A model generated the notes under the pieces. That model was not told the origin of the DNA and did not search any database. It saw nothing but the letters and a program-made list of their open reading frames with translations. Below are positions 1 through 7,535 of a stretch of 64,000 nt of DNA, in pieces. This stretch comes from an uncultured Acetatifactor sp. (GTDB lineage: Bacteria > Bacillota > Clostridia > Lachnospirales > Lachnospiraceae): NCBI GenBank assembly GCA_910586775.1, contig CAJUJN010000012.1, positions 13,820-77,819 of the forward strand. Reading direction: 5' to 3'. Numbering within the stretch: the stretch's first letter is position 1; each line of letters starts with the position of its first letter. A program made the translations under genes and the position numbers.

Positions 1-1104
1 AGATATATAGTCACCGAAGAATCGCTTCTGTGGCTGGATGATATCTCCACTGGCGAAGCCTTTGCAGCAGCTTACGGCAATCCCTTCTCTCTGGACGGCA
101 GCCGGGCAAGCTACCTGGATACAGGAGTCTGGGAAAGTCTGGAACTGAATGCAATGCTCAGTTCTTCCACACTCTACCGGGACCTTTTTGAACCGGAAAG
201 CGCAGCCGTGAAACTGCTGAACCTGTCAGATGACTCCTCCAAAGTCAAAGTGGAGCGGATGCTGGCTGAAGAACAGGACACCATAGGCCTGGAAATCACC
301 TTTTTACAGGATGGTACTTCCGTACGGATAAGCATGTCCCAGCCGACAGGCGGGAACGGTATCTGGATTCCTCTGGACTACAGAATCAGCCCTCTGTACA
401 GGCTCAGCCAGGTAAATTGGGATGAAGTACGGAAACGGCACCTGCCTGTAAGAGCCGATAACAATTGGTGGAACACAAAGGATATTATCTTATTTGACAG
501 GATTCCGGACGGAGATATCTCCATCTACGGATACTGCGACGAAGAATGCTTCGGACAGGGTGTCGCTGTTGACATGGGCGGAAAAATCAGCCTTTTCGAC
601 TGGTATTATACAACTGCTCAAACCATTGCGCCGATATTTTACTGGAATGACGCTGCCCGTCAACTGCAGGCATCCCTCCATATCTATACGGGAACCGGGG
701 TTTCTGCCGATGAGCTTCATATCCTGCAGCAGGATGATACCGGCGCATTACAGGACAATGCCTTTGAGATGAATGATTACATCAGCCTCCTGGAGGGCAG
801 AATCGGCTTCACGTTCGAAAAAGAGACGGAGATGCTCACTCTTTTTGACCGGATGAATCAGGAAGAACTATGGACATTAAAAACAGAAGGCCAAAATGTC
901 ACTGCCCTGGAACTTGGCTGCATTTCCGAATTTACCCTGGGAAGACAGATTTCCTTCCGGGTAGAACCCGGGTACTTCCCGGAAGATGCCCCTATTGCCT
1001 GGTATGAGGGCATGCCCGCACTGGATTTCGAAATCAGACTGTCGGAAAGCAATGGCAGCTTACAGCTTGAACTGGGAGATATTACAGTAACCCCCTTGCA
1101 TTAA
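1..1104 (+). CDS. hypothetical protein, 5' end outside the window
   Basis: The reading frame is open from the first base, so the gene starts upstream; an internal ATG at 154 is not preceded by a convincing ribosome site. The visible 367 codons encode an acidic protein rich in aromatic residues and short alternating hydrophobic stretches, suggesting beta-sheet. I see no membrane segment, lipobox or enzyme motif and do not recognise the family. It ends at TAA 1102-1104, directly before a 22-bp tandem repeat. The reading frame is certain; the function is unknown. Confidence 0.75.
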   Translation, partial: RYIVTEESLLWLDDISTGEAFAAAYGNPFSLDGSRASYLDTGVWESLELNAMLSSSTLYRDLFEPESAAVKLLNLSDDSSKVKVERMLAEEQDTIGLEITFLQDGTSVRISMSQPTGGNGIWIPLDYRISPLYRLSQVNWDEVRKRHLPVRADNNWWNTKDIILFDRIPDGDISIYGYCDEECFGQGVAVDMGGKISLFDWYYTTAQTIAPIFYWNDAARQLQASLHIYTGTGVSADELHILQQDDTGALQDNAFEMNDYISLLEGRIGFTFEKETEMLTLFDRMNQEELWTLKTEGQNVTALELGCISEFTLGRQISFRVEPGYFPEDAPIAWYEGMPALDFEIRLSESNGSLQLELGDITVTPLH

Positions 1105-1107
1105 GCC

Positions 1108-1243
1108 GCATCGCCATGTGCGTCAAACCGCATCGCCATGTGCGTCAAACCGCATCGCCATGTGTGTCAAACCGCATCGCTATGTGCGTCAAACCGCATC
1201 TTTATATGTATCAAACCGCATCACTATATGCGTCAAACCGCAT
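1108..1243. repeat. 22-bp tandem repeat, six copies
   Basis: Six head-to-tail copies of a 22-bp unit (consensus GCATCGCCATGTGCGTCAAA plus CC) start at 1108, 1130, 1152, 1174, 1196 and 1218, followed by a partial seventh. The first three are nearly identical and the last two are more diverged. The unit length is not a multiple of three, so open frames crossing it are artefacts. It begins four bases after the stop of the preceding gene. Confidence 0.9.
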
Positions 1244-1440
1244 ATCCCAAGGCGGCATGCCTGCGGTTTGTGTGCATCCACAGCCAGCCTTGCCAAATTT
1301 GCTTTTCCATATCGGAATGCCATGTTTATGACACTTTCTGACGGGACTAACCCTGGCGTTCAGGTCTGAACGCCAAATAGCCGTTGATACAAAGAGCAAC
1401 TTACCCCACACCGCAAATGCTATTCTGAAACAATGCGGAA
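1244..1440. other. intergenic stretch with a perfect hairpin
   Basis: No gene is visible between the 22-bp repeat and the end of pdxT. There is a perfect inverted repeat, TGGCGTTCAG (1354-1363) with CTGAACGCCA (1366-1375), which could end transcription of pdxT but lacks a U-run. Bases 1307-1349 closely resemble 61277-61319 (shared core CCATATCGGAATGCC), so part of this stretch belongs to a dispersed repeat. Confidence 0.5.
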
Positions 1441-2001
1441 TCAACTGCATATTTTAAGAAAGTACCGATGCATTTCCAGGCTGTCGTTCAATTCCGGATG
1501 AAATGCCGTCACCAGCTGGCTCCCCTGTCTGGCGGCCACGATTTTGCCGTCCGCTTCGGCCAGAATTTCGGCATCTCCGGAAACGGCCTCGATATATGGC
1601 GCCCGGATAAAGGTCATGGGAATTCTGCCGATACCTGCACATTCCCCTTCCGCATAAAAGCTTCCCAGCTGCCTCCCGTAGGCATTGCGCCTGACACATA
1701 TGTCCATGGTTCCAAAGCAGGGCTCGCCGCCGATAACGGACTTCGCCAGCAAAATCAGTCCGGCGCAGGTACCGAATACAGGCAGCCCGGAGGCAATCTT
1801 CCCTTGCAGCGGCCCGAACAGTTCCAAATCCCGCAAAAGCTTCCCCATCACCGTGCTCTCCCCGCCGGGGAGAATCAGCCCGTCAAAAGGCTGAGCCAGA
1901 TCCCGCAGCTGACGTATTTCAAAATATGCCGCTCCCAGCCGCTCCAACATGGCTTCATGCTCCGCAAAAGCCCCCTGAAGGGCCAGAACCGCTATTGTCA
2001 T
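1441..2001 (-). CDS. pdxT: pyridoxal 5'-phosphate synthase glutaminase subunit PdxT
   Basis: This 186-residue class I glutamine amidotransferase hydrolyses glutamine and channels ammonia to PdxS for de novo PLP synthesis in the cytoplasm. Visible family features are the PGGES oxyanion segment (45-49), the nucleophile Cys79 in GTCAG, and the His168/Glu170 pair in FHPE. The length is normal. The start is set by GGAGGTAGCAT directly before ATG at 2001. It lies downstream of pdxS on the same strand, 230 bp away. That spacer carries a 40-bp duplication and no clear terminator, so co-transcription is likely. Confidence 0.96.
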   Translation of the reverse strand: MTIAVLALQGAFAEHEAMLERLGAAYFEIRQLRDLAQPFDGLILPGGESTVMGKLLRDLELFGPLQGKIASGLPVFGTCAGLILLAKSVIGGEPCFGTMDICVRRNAYGRQLGSFYAEGECAGIGRIPMTFIRAPYIEAVSGDAEILAEADGKIVAARQGSQLVTAFHPELNDSLEMHRYFLKICS

Positions 2002-2132
2002 ATGCTACCTCCAATTCCTTATTCCTCTTCCTGTTTGCTGTCATGCCAGCCCGGTCCTATCGCCGCGAAAGCCCCCCGGACAGTCCTCGAAATCCGTTTG
2101 CCCCGCAAAGGTACTCCACCTCTGTCACATTC

Positions 2133-2212
2133 CCTGTCCGGTGCCTCACTTCGAATGCAATACAGCAGACGGCCTGTCCGGTGCCTTATTTCGAATGCAA
2201 TACAGCAGACGG
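2133..2212. repeat. 40-bp tandem duplication between pdxS and pdxT
   Basis: Two adjacent copies of a 40-bp unit lie at 2133-2172 and 2173-2212 and differ at only two or so positions; each contains TTCGAATGCAATACAGCAGA. The array lies in the transcribed spacer between pdxS and pdxT. Confidence 0.85.
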
Positions 2213-2231
2213 CCTGATACTTTGTCCCATA

Positions 2232-3107
2232 TCATTTCCCACGCTCTGCCATCAACAGCGCAATCTCATCCTCATTAATCCCTACCATGGCCTCGCCCAA
2301 ATCCGCCGAGAGCTCCGCAATCAGTTTTGCATCCGTGTAGTTTGTCACCGCCTGAACAATGGCCGCTGCACGTTTCGCCGGATTGCCGGACTTAAAGATA
2401 CCGGAACCCACAAATACGCCCTCTGCCCCCAGCTGCATCATCAGCGCCGCGTCCGCGGGAGTCGCCACGCCTCCGGCTGCAAAATTGACTACAGGAAGCC
2501 GTCCGTTCTCATGAACATAACGCAGTAAATCCAGAGGCACCTGCAGCTGCTTTGCCGCCTCGAACAGCTCGTCATCACGCAGATTCTGTACCCGGCGGAT
2601 TTCCGCGTTCATTGCCCGCATATGGCGCACAGCCTGAACCACATCGCCGGTTCCCGGCTCTCCTTTGGTCCGGATCATGGATGCGCCCTCAGCAATGCGG
2701 CGCAGCGCTTCCCCCAGGTCCCGGGCACCGCACACAAAAGGAACCTTGAATTTTGTTTTATCAATATGGTATACATCGTCCGCAGGAGAAAGGACCTCGC
2801 TTTCATCGATATAGTCGATTTCAATCGCCTCCAGTATCTGTGCTTCCACAAAATGTCCGATACGGCACTTTGCCATGACCGGAATCGACACTGCCTCCTG
2901 GATGCCGCGAATCATCCTGGGGTCGCTCATCCGGGACACGCCCCCTGCTGCCCGGATATCCGCCGGAATGCGCTCCAGAGCCATGACTGCGCAGGCTCCC
3001 GCCGCCTCGGCAATCTTCGCCTGCTCCGGGGTGGTTACATCCATGATGACGCCGCCTTTCAACATTTGAGCCAGTTCCTTGTTCAGTTCATATCTTGTCT
3101 TTTCCAT
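2232..3107 (-). CDS. pdxS: pyridoxal 5'-phosphate synthase lyase subunit PdxS
   Basis: This 291-residue TIM-barrel enzyme makes PLP from ribose 5-phosphate, glyceraldehyde 3-phosphate and ammonia supplied by PdxT. The sequence is highly conserved: IMDVTT (21-26), Lys80 in VMAKCRIGH (the Schiff-base lysine) and Lys148 in RTKGEPGTGD. The frame is open 30 codons further upstream, but those codons come from a 16-bp tandem repeat. ATG 3107 is preceded by AGGAGGAAGAG and matches the usual N-terminus (MEKTRYELNKELAQMLKGG), so I start there. pdxT follows on the same strand. No MocR/PdxR regulator gene is in the window. Confidence 0.97.
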   Translation of the reverse strand: MEKTRYELNKELAQMLKGGVIMDVTTPEQAKIAEAAGACAVMALERIPADIRAAGGVSRMSDPRMIRGIQEAVSIPVMAKCRIGHFVEAQILEAIEIDYIDESEVLSPADDVYHIDKTKFKVPFVCGARDLGEALRRIAEGASMIRTKGEPGTGDVVQAVRHMRAMNAEIRRVQNLRDDELFEAAKQLQVPLDLLRYVHENGRLPVVNFAAGGVATPADAALMMQLGAEGVFVGSGIFKSGNPAKRAAAIVQAVTNYTDAKLIAELSADLGEAMVGINEDEIALLMAERGK

Positions 3108-3116
3108 CTCTTCCTC

Positions 3117-3373
3117 CTGTTCTGGTTCCACATCAGTCTGGTTCCGCATTGGTCCAGTTATGCATTGCTCCGGTTCTTCATTAGTCCTGCTCTGCATTGC
3201 TCCGGTTCTTCATTGTTCTGGTTCCGCATTGCTCCAGTTCTGCATTGGTCTGATTCCGCATTGCTCCGGTTCTGCATTGTTCTGGTTCCGCATTGCTCCA
3301 GTTCTGCATTGGTCTGGTTCTGCATTGCTCCGGTTCTGCATTGATCTGGTTCTGCATAGATCTGGTTCCGCAC
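3117..3373. repeat. 16-bp degenerate tandem repeat in the pdxS leader
   Basis: About sixteen head-to-tail copies of a 16-bp unit, of the form GCATTGNTCYGGTTCT on the plus strand, run up to the pdxS ribosome site. Three alternating variants give a partial higher-order pattern. Because 16 is not a multiple of three, the open frames across it are artefacts. Several units contain GGTCTG(G/A)TT, which is also the core of the inverted repeat at the pdxS promoter near 3645-3690. Confidence 0.9.
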
Positions 3374-3786
3374 CTGCGTCTCCAATATTATATCCAGCAA
3401 TCAATTCATCGCATCTGAAAATTCAGGCAACCGAGTTTTTCATATTTTCCCAGTATATTAATGGGTAAATCGGTTACAAATTTCTTTTGCCAGACTTCAG
3501 CTGAATGCCCTGTCTCCCCTGCATCCACCTGGCTCACTGACTCAGCCTGGAACTGAACCAGTGACCGGAGGTAAGCCAGTGACCGGAGATAAGTCCTACC
3601 GGTCTGACTCGTTTTTCCCGGGGATAGAGACAGTATATCACATTCTGGTCTGTTTGTAACATCCACTTCTATTATTTTTAACCAGACCAGTTTGCAGTAT
3701 TCTGTCCTCGGTCTGCTCCGTTGCGACAGTCAGGCCAATCCCCGGCGCTATCCCTGTTCAGACGCTTTCAGACGCATATTACCATA
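3374..3786. other. pdxS leader and upstream region without a gene
   Basis: Between the 16-bp repeat and cysK I see no supported gene. Besides the candidate promoter at 3632-3690 it contains a short duplication around 3560-3595 (GCCAGTGACCGGAG-like units) and a direct repeat GACGCTTTCAGACGC near 3760-3775. No clear cysK terminator with a U-run is visible. Confidence 0.5.
3632..3690 (-). promoter_or_regulatory. candidate pdxST promoter with inverted-repeat operator
   Basis: Read on the minus strand there is TTACAA (3659-3654), a 16-bp spacer and TATACT (3637-3632), a plausible sigma-A promoter. CTGGTCTG at 3645-3652 lies inside the spacer and its exact reverse complement CAGACCAG lies at 3683-3690. 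This placement suits a regulator such as a PLP-sensing MocR/PdxR protein, but that assignment is inference. The predicted leader to the pdxS start is more than 500 nt. Confidence 0.55.
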
Positions 3787-4719
3787 TTATTCTGCAAACA
3801 GCGGTGTGGAAAGATAACGGTCTCCCGTATCCGGAAGCAGCGCCACGATGGTCTTGCCCTGATTCTCCGCCCGCCTGCCCAGCTGAATGGCAGCCCACAC
3901 TGCGGCACCGGAAGAAATACCCACCAGAACGCCCTCGCTTCTGCCGACACGCTTCCCGGCAGAGAATGCATCTTCGTTTTCCACAGCGATAACTTCGTCA
4001 TAAACCTTCGTGTCCAGCACATCGGGGACAAACCCGGCACCGATGCCCTGAATTTTGTGAGCCCCTGCTGTCCCACTGCTCAGCACAGGGGAAGCGGCCG
4101 GTTCCACTGCCACAACTTTTACTTCCGGATTGCGGCTCTTTAAGTATCCGCCCACGCCCGTCACGGTGCCCCCGGTACCCACGCCCGCCACGAAAATATC
4201 CACTTTTCCGTCTGTATCCTCCCAGATCTCGGGGCCTGTGGTCGCCCTGTGGGCCGCGGGATTCGCCGGATTCACAAACTGCCCGGGAATGAAACTGTCC
4301 GGGATTTCTTTTGCCAGCTCATCCGCTTTGGCGATGGCGCCCTTCATGCCCTGTGCCCCTTCCGAAAGCACCAGTTCCGCCCCGTAAGCCTTCATCAGCT
4401 GGCGGCGCTCCACACTCATGGTGTCGGGCATCACGATAATAATGCGGTAGCCGCGGGCGGCAGCAACCGACGCCAGGCCGATGCCGGTATTGCCCGATGT
4501 GGGTTCAATGATAACGGAGCCTGGCTTCAGCAGCCCTCTCTCCTCGGCGTCATCGATCATGGCTTTGGCGATACGGTCTTTCGCGGAGCCTGCCGGATTA
4601 AAATATTCCAGCTTTGCCAGGATGCGGGCACCCAGGCTCTCTTCTTTCTCGATGTGGGTCAGCTCCAGTAACGGCGTCCTTCCGATCAGCTGATCGGCGG
4701 ATGTATAAATCCTGCTCAT
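3787..4719 (-). CDS. cysK: cysteine synthase A (O-acetylserine sulfhydrylase)
   Basis: A 310-residue PLP enzyme that converts O-acetyl-L-serine and sulfide to L-cysteine. Visible motifs are the PLP lysine Lys47 in NPAGSAKDR, the substrate loop TSGNTG (74-79), the phosphate-binding GTGGT (181-185) and the GISSG segment near 268-271. Length and order are typical of CysK. It is divergent from an Rrf2-type regulator, and a well-formed promoter with an overlapping palindrome lies 48-104 bp upstream, indicating local repression. Confidence 0.96.
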   Translation of the reverse strand: MSRIYTSADQLIGRTPLLELTHIEKEESLGARILAKLEYFNPAGSAKDRIAKAMIDDAEERGLLKPGSVIIEPTSGNTGIGLASVAAARGYRIIIVMPDTMSVERRQLMKAYGAELVLSEGAQGMKGAIAKADELAKEIPDSFIPGQFVNPANPAAHRATTGPEIWEDTDGKVDIFVAGVGTGGTVTGVGGYLKSRNPEVKVVAVEPAASPVLSSGTAGAHKIQGIGAGFVPDVLDTKVYDEVIAVENEDAFSAGKRVGRSEGVLVGISSGAAVWAAIQLGRRAENQGKTIVALLPDTGDRYLSTPLFAE

Positions 4720-4766
4720 AATATCTCTCCTCTTCCATTACATTATTTGAAATTCAAGCCTTCAAT

Positions 4767-4823
4767 ATACCAACCTTTCAGATAGGTTAGTATGATTATA
4801 TGTCCTCAGGAAAGTTTTGTCAA
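4767..4823 (-). promoter_or_regulatory. cysK promoter with operator over the start site
   Basis: On the minus strand TTGACA (4823-4818), a 17-bp spacer and TATAAT (4800-4795) form a consensus sigma-A promoter. Immediately downstream lies a near-perfect palindrome, ATACCAACCT (4767-4776), a 7-bp gap and AGGTTAGTAT (4784-4793), 9 of 10 positions matching. It covers the expected start site, as for a repressor. The divergent Rrf2 protein is the obvious candidate ligand. Confidence 0.8.
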
Positions 4824-4846
4824 TAGAACTGCCTGTCATATTTTCG

Positions 4847-4918
4847 TTGATTTTCCTATTAACCATGTCGTATAATAGGTTTATAACCATAAAATAGACA
4901 TACAGCTCCTGGGAGCTG
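4847..4918 (+). promoter_or_regulatory. promoter and leader hairpin of the Rrf2 gene
   Basis: TTGATT (4847-4852), an 18-bp spacer and TATAAT (4871-4876) give a good sigma-A promoter. GGTTTATAACC overlaps just after the -10 box. A perfect 7-bp inverted repeat, CAGCTCC (4903-4909) with GGAGCTG (4912-4918), sits in the leader just upstream of the ribosome site. Confidence 0.7.
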
Positions 4919-4939
4919 CAGAAAGGCAGGGATATTTCT

Positions 4940-5368
4940 ATGTTAGTTTCCACAAAAGGACGATATGCGCTACGGGTAATGATAGATCTGGCGGAACAAA
5001 AGTCAGATGAATATATTCCGCTGAAGGCGATTGCCGAAAGACAGGAGATTTCGGAAAAATATCTGGAAAGCATCATCAAGCTTCTCGTCAGGGGAAAGCT
5101 TCTCACCGGTCTTCGCGGCAAAGGCGGCGGCTACAGGCTGACCAGATCACCTGACCAGTACACTGTAGGCAGTGTCCTTCGCCTTACGGAGGAATCTCTC
5201 TCCCCTGTCGCCTGTCTGGATACAGACTCCCCGTCCTGCCCCAGAGCCCCATCCTGCCGCACTCTTCCGCTGTGGAAAGGACTGGATAAGGTAATCAATG
5301 ACTATCTGGACAATATCACTGTAGCCGACCTGGTACGGCAGGACAATGGTGGTATGATAAAACGATAG
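4940..5368 (+). CDS. Rrf2-family regulator with a three-cysteine motif
   Basis: A 142-residue winged-helix regulator starting MLVSTKGRYALRVMIDLAE, as IscR and CymR do. The recognition region (about 28-65) includes LRGKGGGYRL. Unlike CymR it keeps three cysteines, Cys92, Cys100 and Cys106 (C-X7-C-X5-C), close to the C-X5-C-X5-C cluster ligands of IscR; the first gap is two residues longer. It may therefore bind an Fe-S cluster. Its position opposite cysK suggests control of cysteine or Fe-S supply. The promoter is at 4847-4876 and a hairpin terminator overlaps the stop codon. Confidence 0.88.
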   Translation: MLVSTKGRYALRVMIDLAEQKSDEYIPLKAIAERQEISEKYLESIIKLLVRGKLLTGLRGKGGGYRLTRSPDQYTVGSVLRLTEESLSPVACLDTDSPSCPRAPSCRTLPLWKGLDKVINDYLDNITVADLVRQDNGGMIKR

Positions 5369-5391
5369 GAAGCAATCGCTGCTTCCTATCG
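5363..5391 (+). terminator. hairpin terminator of the Rrf2 gene
   Basis: A perfect 11-bp stem, CGATAGGAAGC (5363-5373) with GCTTCCTATCG (5381-5391), has a 7-nt loop and overlaps the TAG at 5366-5368. A weakly U-rich GGGTTCTTCC follows. Confidence 0.65.
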
Positions 5392-5514
5392 GGGTTCTTC
5401 CTCCGCCGCCCATATCTCCATGCCCGCCTTCGCCTCCGTAAAGGCAGATGCTCCCAACCAGGCTTAAGAAACATGCCTCGGGCAACGGGATAGCGGGAAG
5501 AAGCCGATTCCCGT

Positions 5515-6447
5515 TTATTTCCGAAGGTCCGCCAGCACCTCAGCAGGTATCTCAAATTCAACCGTACCCATGTACATGGGCGCTACATCTCCCTCGTTGA
5601 ATCCGATTACCACATTTCCCTTTTCGTTGATATAGAACGATGTTTCATCCGTAATGGATTTAAAGTTCCACTCTTCAATCTCGTCGTGAAGCCAGTAGTA
5701 AACGGAATCATCCGCATCCATCTGCGCCTGCATCTGCTCTTTGATATTCTCGCTGATGGCTGTAATATAATCCGCGCCTTCCTTAAAAATGTCTTTCAGT
5801 TTCAGACGTTCCCCCGTATTCAAATCAATGGTATAATAATAATTCCATGCATATCCGCTTCCTGCCCCCTGATAACACAGCAGCTTCAGCGTAAAATAAT
5901 CCTGCGTGGTGGTCAATACCTCGCTGTTTACAACAACATCCTGATATCCTTCCTCATACTCTAATCCGGCCTCAAACTCCGCTATCAGATCCTCGGAAAT
6001 CCTTTGAATCTCCGCATTGATTTCTTCCGTGGTCTTATTCAGTTTGTCCTGTACTTCACCCGTATCTGCCTGGTCCGAAACCTGGATCTCGGGGACCTGG
6101 ATATCTGCCATATTTCTGTCGGTTTCATAGGAATAGTCCCTGAATGTAACCACTTCCACCAGATTTCCAATGACGGGAATCTGTTCCATTGCCAGTGCAA
6201 TGGAAGCGGATGTATTTGGTAAAATGACAAATGCAGCCACGACTGCAGCAGCAGCGGAAACCGTTCTGATTATTCTCTTTTTATTGCGCGCTCTCTGTTC
6301 CATTCTCCTCGCCTCTTTCATTTTCTTCTTTAATTTCGCCAGTTCTGCGGCGGACATTTCCTGTTTTTGATAGACCTCTTTCATACGCAAAAGTTCTTTT
6401 TCCACCTTCTCATTTAAATCTTTTCTGTCCCCAAAATTATAGATCAT
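5515..6447 (-). CDS. rsiV: RsiV-like anti-sigma factor (DUF3298 domain)
   Basis: A 310-residue single-pass membrane protein: a charged cytoplasmic helix region (1-58), one membrane segment (about 60-79) followed by an ALA-M sequence that could be a signal-peptidase site, then an extracellular DUF3298-like domain with the usual NYYYTIDLNTGERLKLKDIF stretch near 210-230. In Bacillus subtilis RsiV holds SigV inactive, binds lysozyme directly and is then cleaved. This gene follows a SigV-type gene with 47 bp between them, and AGGAGGCACA precedes the ATG. The lysozyme-sensing role is inferred from the family. Confidence 0.85.
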   Translation of the reverse strand: MIYNFGDRKDLNEKVEKELLRMKEVYQKQEMSAAELAKLKKKMKEARRMEQRARNKKRIIRTVSAAAAVVAAFVILPNTSASIALAMEQIPVIGNLVEVVTFRDYSYETDRNMADIQVPEIQVSDQADTGEVQDKLNKTTEEINAEIQRISEDLIAEFEAGLEYEEGYQDVVVNSEVLTTTQDYFTLKLLCYQGAGSGYAWNYYYTIDLNTGERLKLKDIFKEGADYITAISENIKEQMQAQMDADDSVYYWLHDEIEEWNFKSITDETSFYINEKGNVVIGFNEGDVAPMYMGTVEFEIPAEVLADLRK

Positions 6448-6494
6448 TGTGCCTCCTTTTCCGCTCCGGGTGGACCCTGCTGTTCGTAGTGAGT

Positions 6495-7046
6495 TTATCT
6501 TTTTGATGATATCAGTTTCGTGTCCTTCAGGCCTTGTTCCTGATCGGGTTCAGCCAGGATTCCCCGAAGCTTTTTCAGACTGCGGTATAATCTGCTTTTT
6601 ATGGTGTTGACATTTTCATCCAGAATGTCCGCAATTTCCTCCAGCTTTTTATCCTCGAAATATTTCAGGATGATCACCGCCCTGTCTCCGGCCGGAAGCG
6701 TATCCAGGGCCCGATGCAGGTCAATATTCTCATAGCTGTCCAAAGTCCCTGTTTCTGTTCCGTTCTCTTCCAGCATCTGTTCAAAGGAACGGTATCGGGG
6801 CATCCCTGCATATCCGAAGCATTCATTCAGCATAATGCGGTACACCCATGTCTGCACATATTCCGGCTGCCTCAGGGTATGACTGCTCCGGATTGCCTTA
6901 TATGCGCCGTTTTGTACGATGTCACAGGCATCCGCCTCATTATGGACATAGCTGTAAGCCAAACGGTAATATTGATTGTATTTCTCCAAAATAATCTGTT
7001 CCACCAGATCTCTGTTTGCTTTTTCTTTTTTTCCTGGAAAGAACAA
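6495..7046 (-). CDS. sigV: ECF sigma factor, SigV-like
   Basis: A 183-residue ECF sigma factor with a sigma-2 region (about 13-80, including YVHNEADACDIVQNGAYKA) and a sigma-4 helix-turn-helix (about 105-165, including DTLPAGDRAVIILKYFEDKKLEEIA and TIKSRLYRSLKKL). The start is TTG at 7046, set by AGGAGGTGAATTAA with normal spacing; no ATG fits as well. It is paired with the RsiV-like gene downstream, which defines the module. A TGAAAC -35-like element 57 bp upstream fits autoregulation. Confidence 0.88.
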   Translation of the reverse strand: MFFPGKKEKANRDLVEQIILEKYNQYYRLAYSYVHNEADACDIVQNGAYKAIRSSHTLRQPEYVQTWVYRIMLNECFGYAGMPRYRSFEQMLEENGTETGTLDSYENIDLHRALDTLPAGDRAVIILKYFEDKKLEEIADILDENVNTIKSRLYRSLKKLRGILAEPDQEQGLKDTKLISSKR

Positions 7047-7095
7047 TTAATTCACCTCCTCCGCACCGTTTTGTATGTTTAGATATCACCGGGGC

Positions 7096-7109
7096 ATGAA
7101 AAGTTTCAT
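7096..7109 (-). promoter_or_regulatory. candidate ECF -35 element upstream of sigV
   Basis: The minus strand reads TGAAAC (7108-7103) inside a 14-bp palindrome ATGAAA-AG-TTTCAT (7096-7109). TGAAAC is the usual -35 of SigV/SigW/SigX-type promoters. The -10 position is not a clear CGTC, so this is only a candidate. Confidence 0.4.
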
Positions 7110-7140
7110 ATGTAAATAAAAATTTTATGTCTTTCTGTAC

Positions 7141-7180
7141 AACAAAATGCCCTGGACCGACATCATTGTCAGTTCAGGGC
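7141..7180 (-). terminator. candidate terminator of the toxin mRNA
   Basis: Outer arms GCCCTG and CAGGGC (7149-7154 and 7175-7180 on the plus strand) with an inner GACA/TGTC pair form an interrupted hairpin, followed on the minus strand by ATTTTGTTG. It lies about 180 bp downstream of the small toxin gene and would end a long 3' untranslated tail. Confidence 0.5.
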
Positions 7181-7234
7181 GAATCCGGAAAAATCTGTTC
7201 CATGTCAAATGCCCTAGCTACAGCAAAAATTTAC

Positions 7235-7263
7235 TTGCAAACCCACCATTGATATGTTATCCT
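7235..7263 (+). promoter_or_regulatory. promoter of the antitoxin RNA
   Basis: TTGCAA (7235-7240), a 17-bp spacer and TATCCT (7258-7263) lie about 100 bp upstream of a strong plus-strand terminator with no coding sequence between, as expected for a short antisense RNA. Confidence 0.6.
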
Positions 7264-7269
7264 GAGAAA

Positions 7270-7366
7270 GGGAAAGCCATAGAAGCGGCTCTACCCTCAA
7301 ATGATGTTAGCTTATACCGCTAAAGCGGTCAGCCGTCACTATTGCAGTAGTGGCGGCTATTTTTTG
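7270..7366 (+). ncRNA. putative type I antitoxin antisense RNA
   Basis: The predicted transcript starts near 7270 and ends at the hairpin AGCCGTCACTA (7331-7341) with TAGTGGCGGCT (7348-7358), followed by ATTTTTT. That U-run is the antisense of the last two lysine codons of the toxin, so the RNA overlaps the toxin stop codon and about 90 nt of its 3' tail. This convergent arrangement resembles TxpA/RatA of Bacillus subtilis. The ends are estimated from the promoter and terminator. Confidence 0.6.
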
Positions 7367-7446
7367 CCCCGAAAGATTGTATAACACAAACTTATCAGTG
7401 CTGCAATGAAGATACCTGTCTGAATCAGATCAGAATATGTAATCAT
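7357..7446 (-). CDS. holin-like type I toxin peptide
   Basis: A 29-residue hydrophobic peptide, MITYSDLIQTGIF followed by a membrane helix and a basic RGKK tail, matches the putative holin-like toxin peptides widespread in Firmicutes. Members of such type I modules depolarise the membrane when their RNA antitoxin is lost. An ATG two codons upstream (7452) lies only 3 nt from GGAGG, so ATG 7446 (about 9 nt) is the better start. Two hairpins in the leader pair with the ribosome site, and an antisense RNA overlaps the 3' end. It is too short for most gene callers. Confidence 0.8.
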   Translation of the reverse strand: MITYSDLIQTGIFIAALISLCYTIFRGKK

Positions 7447-7453
7447 TGGCATC

Positions 7454-7499
7454 GCCCTCCTTTCTCTTGTCTGGAGGGCTACCCCTCCGAAACGGAGGG
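7454..7499 (-). promoter_or_regulatory. ribosome-site-sequestering hairpins in the toxin leader
   Basis: On the minus strand GCCCTCC and GGAGGGC (plus coordinates 7473-7479 and 7454-7460) form a perfect 7-bp stem with a 12-nt loop that buries the toxin ribosome site. Just upstream a second perfect stem CCCTCCG/CGGAGGG (7483-7489 and 7493-7499) offers alternative pairing to the same GGAGGG. Such occlusion is typical of type I toxin mRNAs. Confidence 0.75.
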
Positions 7500-7535
7500 T
7501 AAAGCCGCCTTGGCTCTATGGTTTCCCGTGAAAAA

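Noticed and set aside
1108..1243. possible CRISPR array
   Set aside because: The units are contiguous 22-bp repeats without unique spacers, and no cas gene is present; the same holds for the 16-, 36- and 121-bp arrays.
3158..3468. several repetitive open frames across the 16-bp repeat on both strands
   Set aside because: A 16-bp period opens all frames by chance; the predicted peptides are repeat translations.
3406..3666. 86-codon minus-strand frame upstream of pdxS
   Set aside because: It overlaps the predicted promoter and leader and has neither a ribosome site nor a recognisable product.
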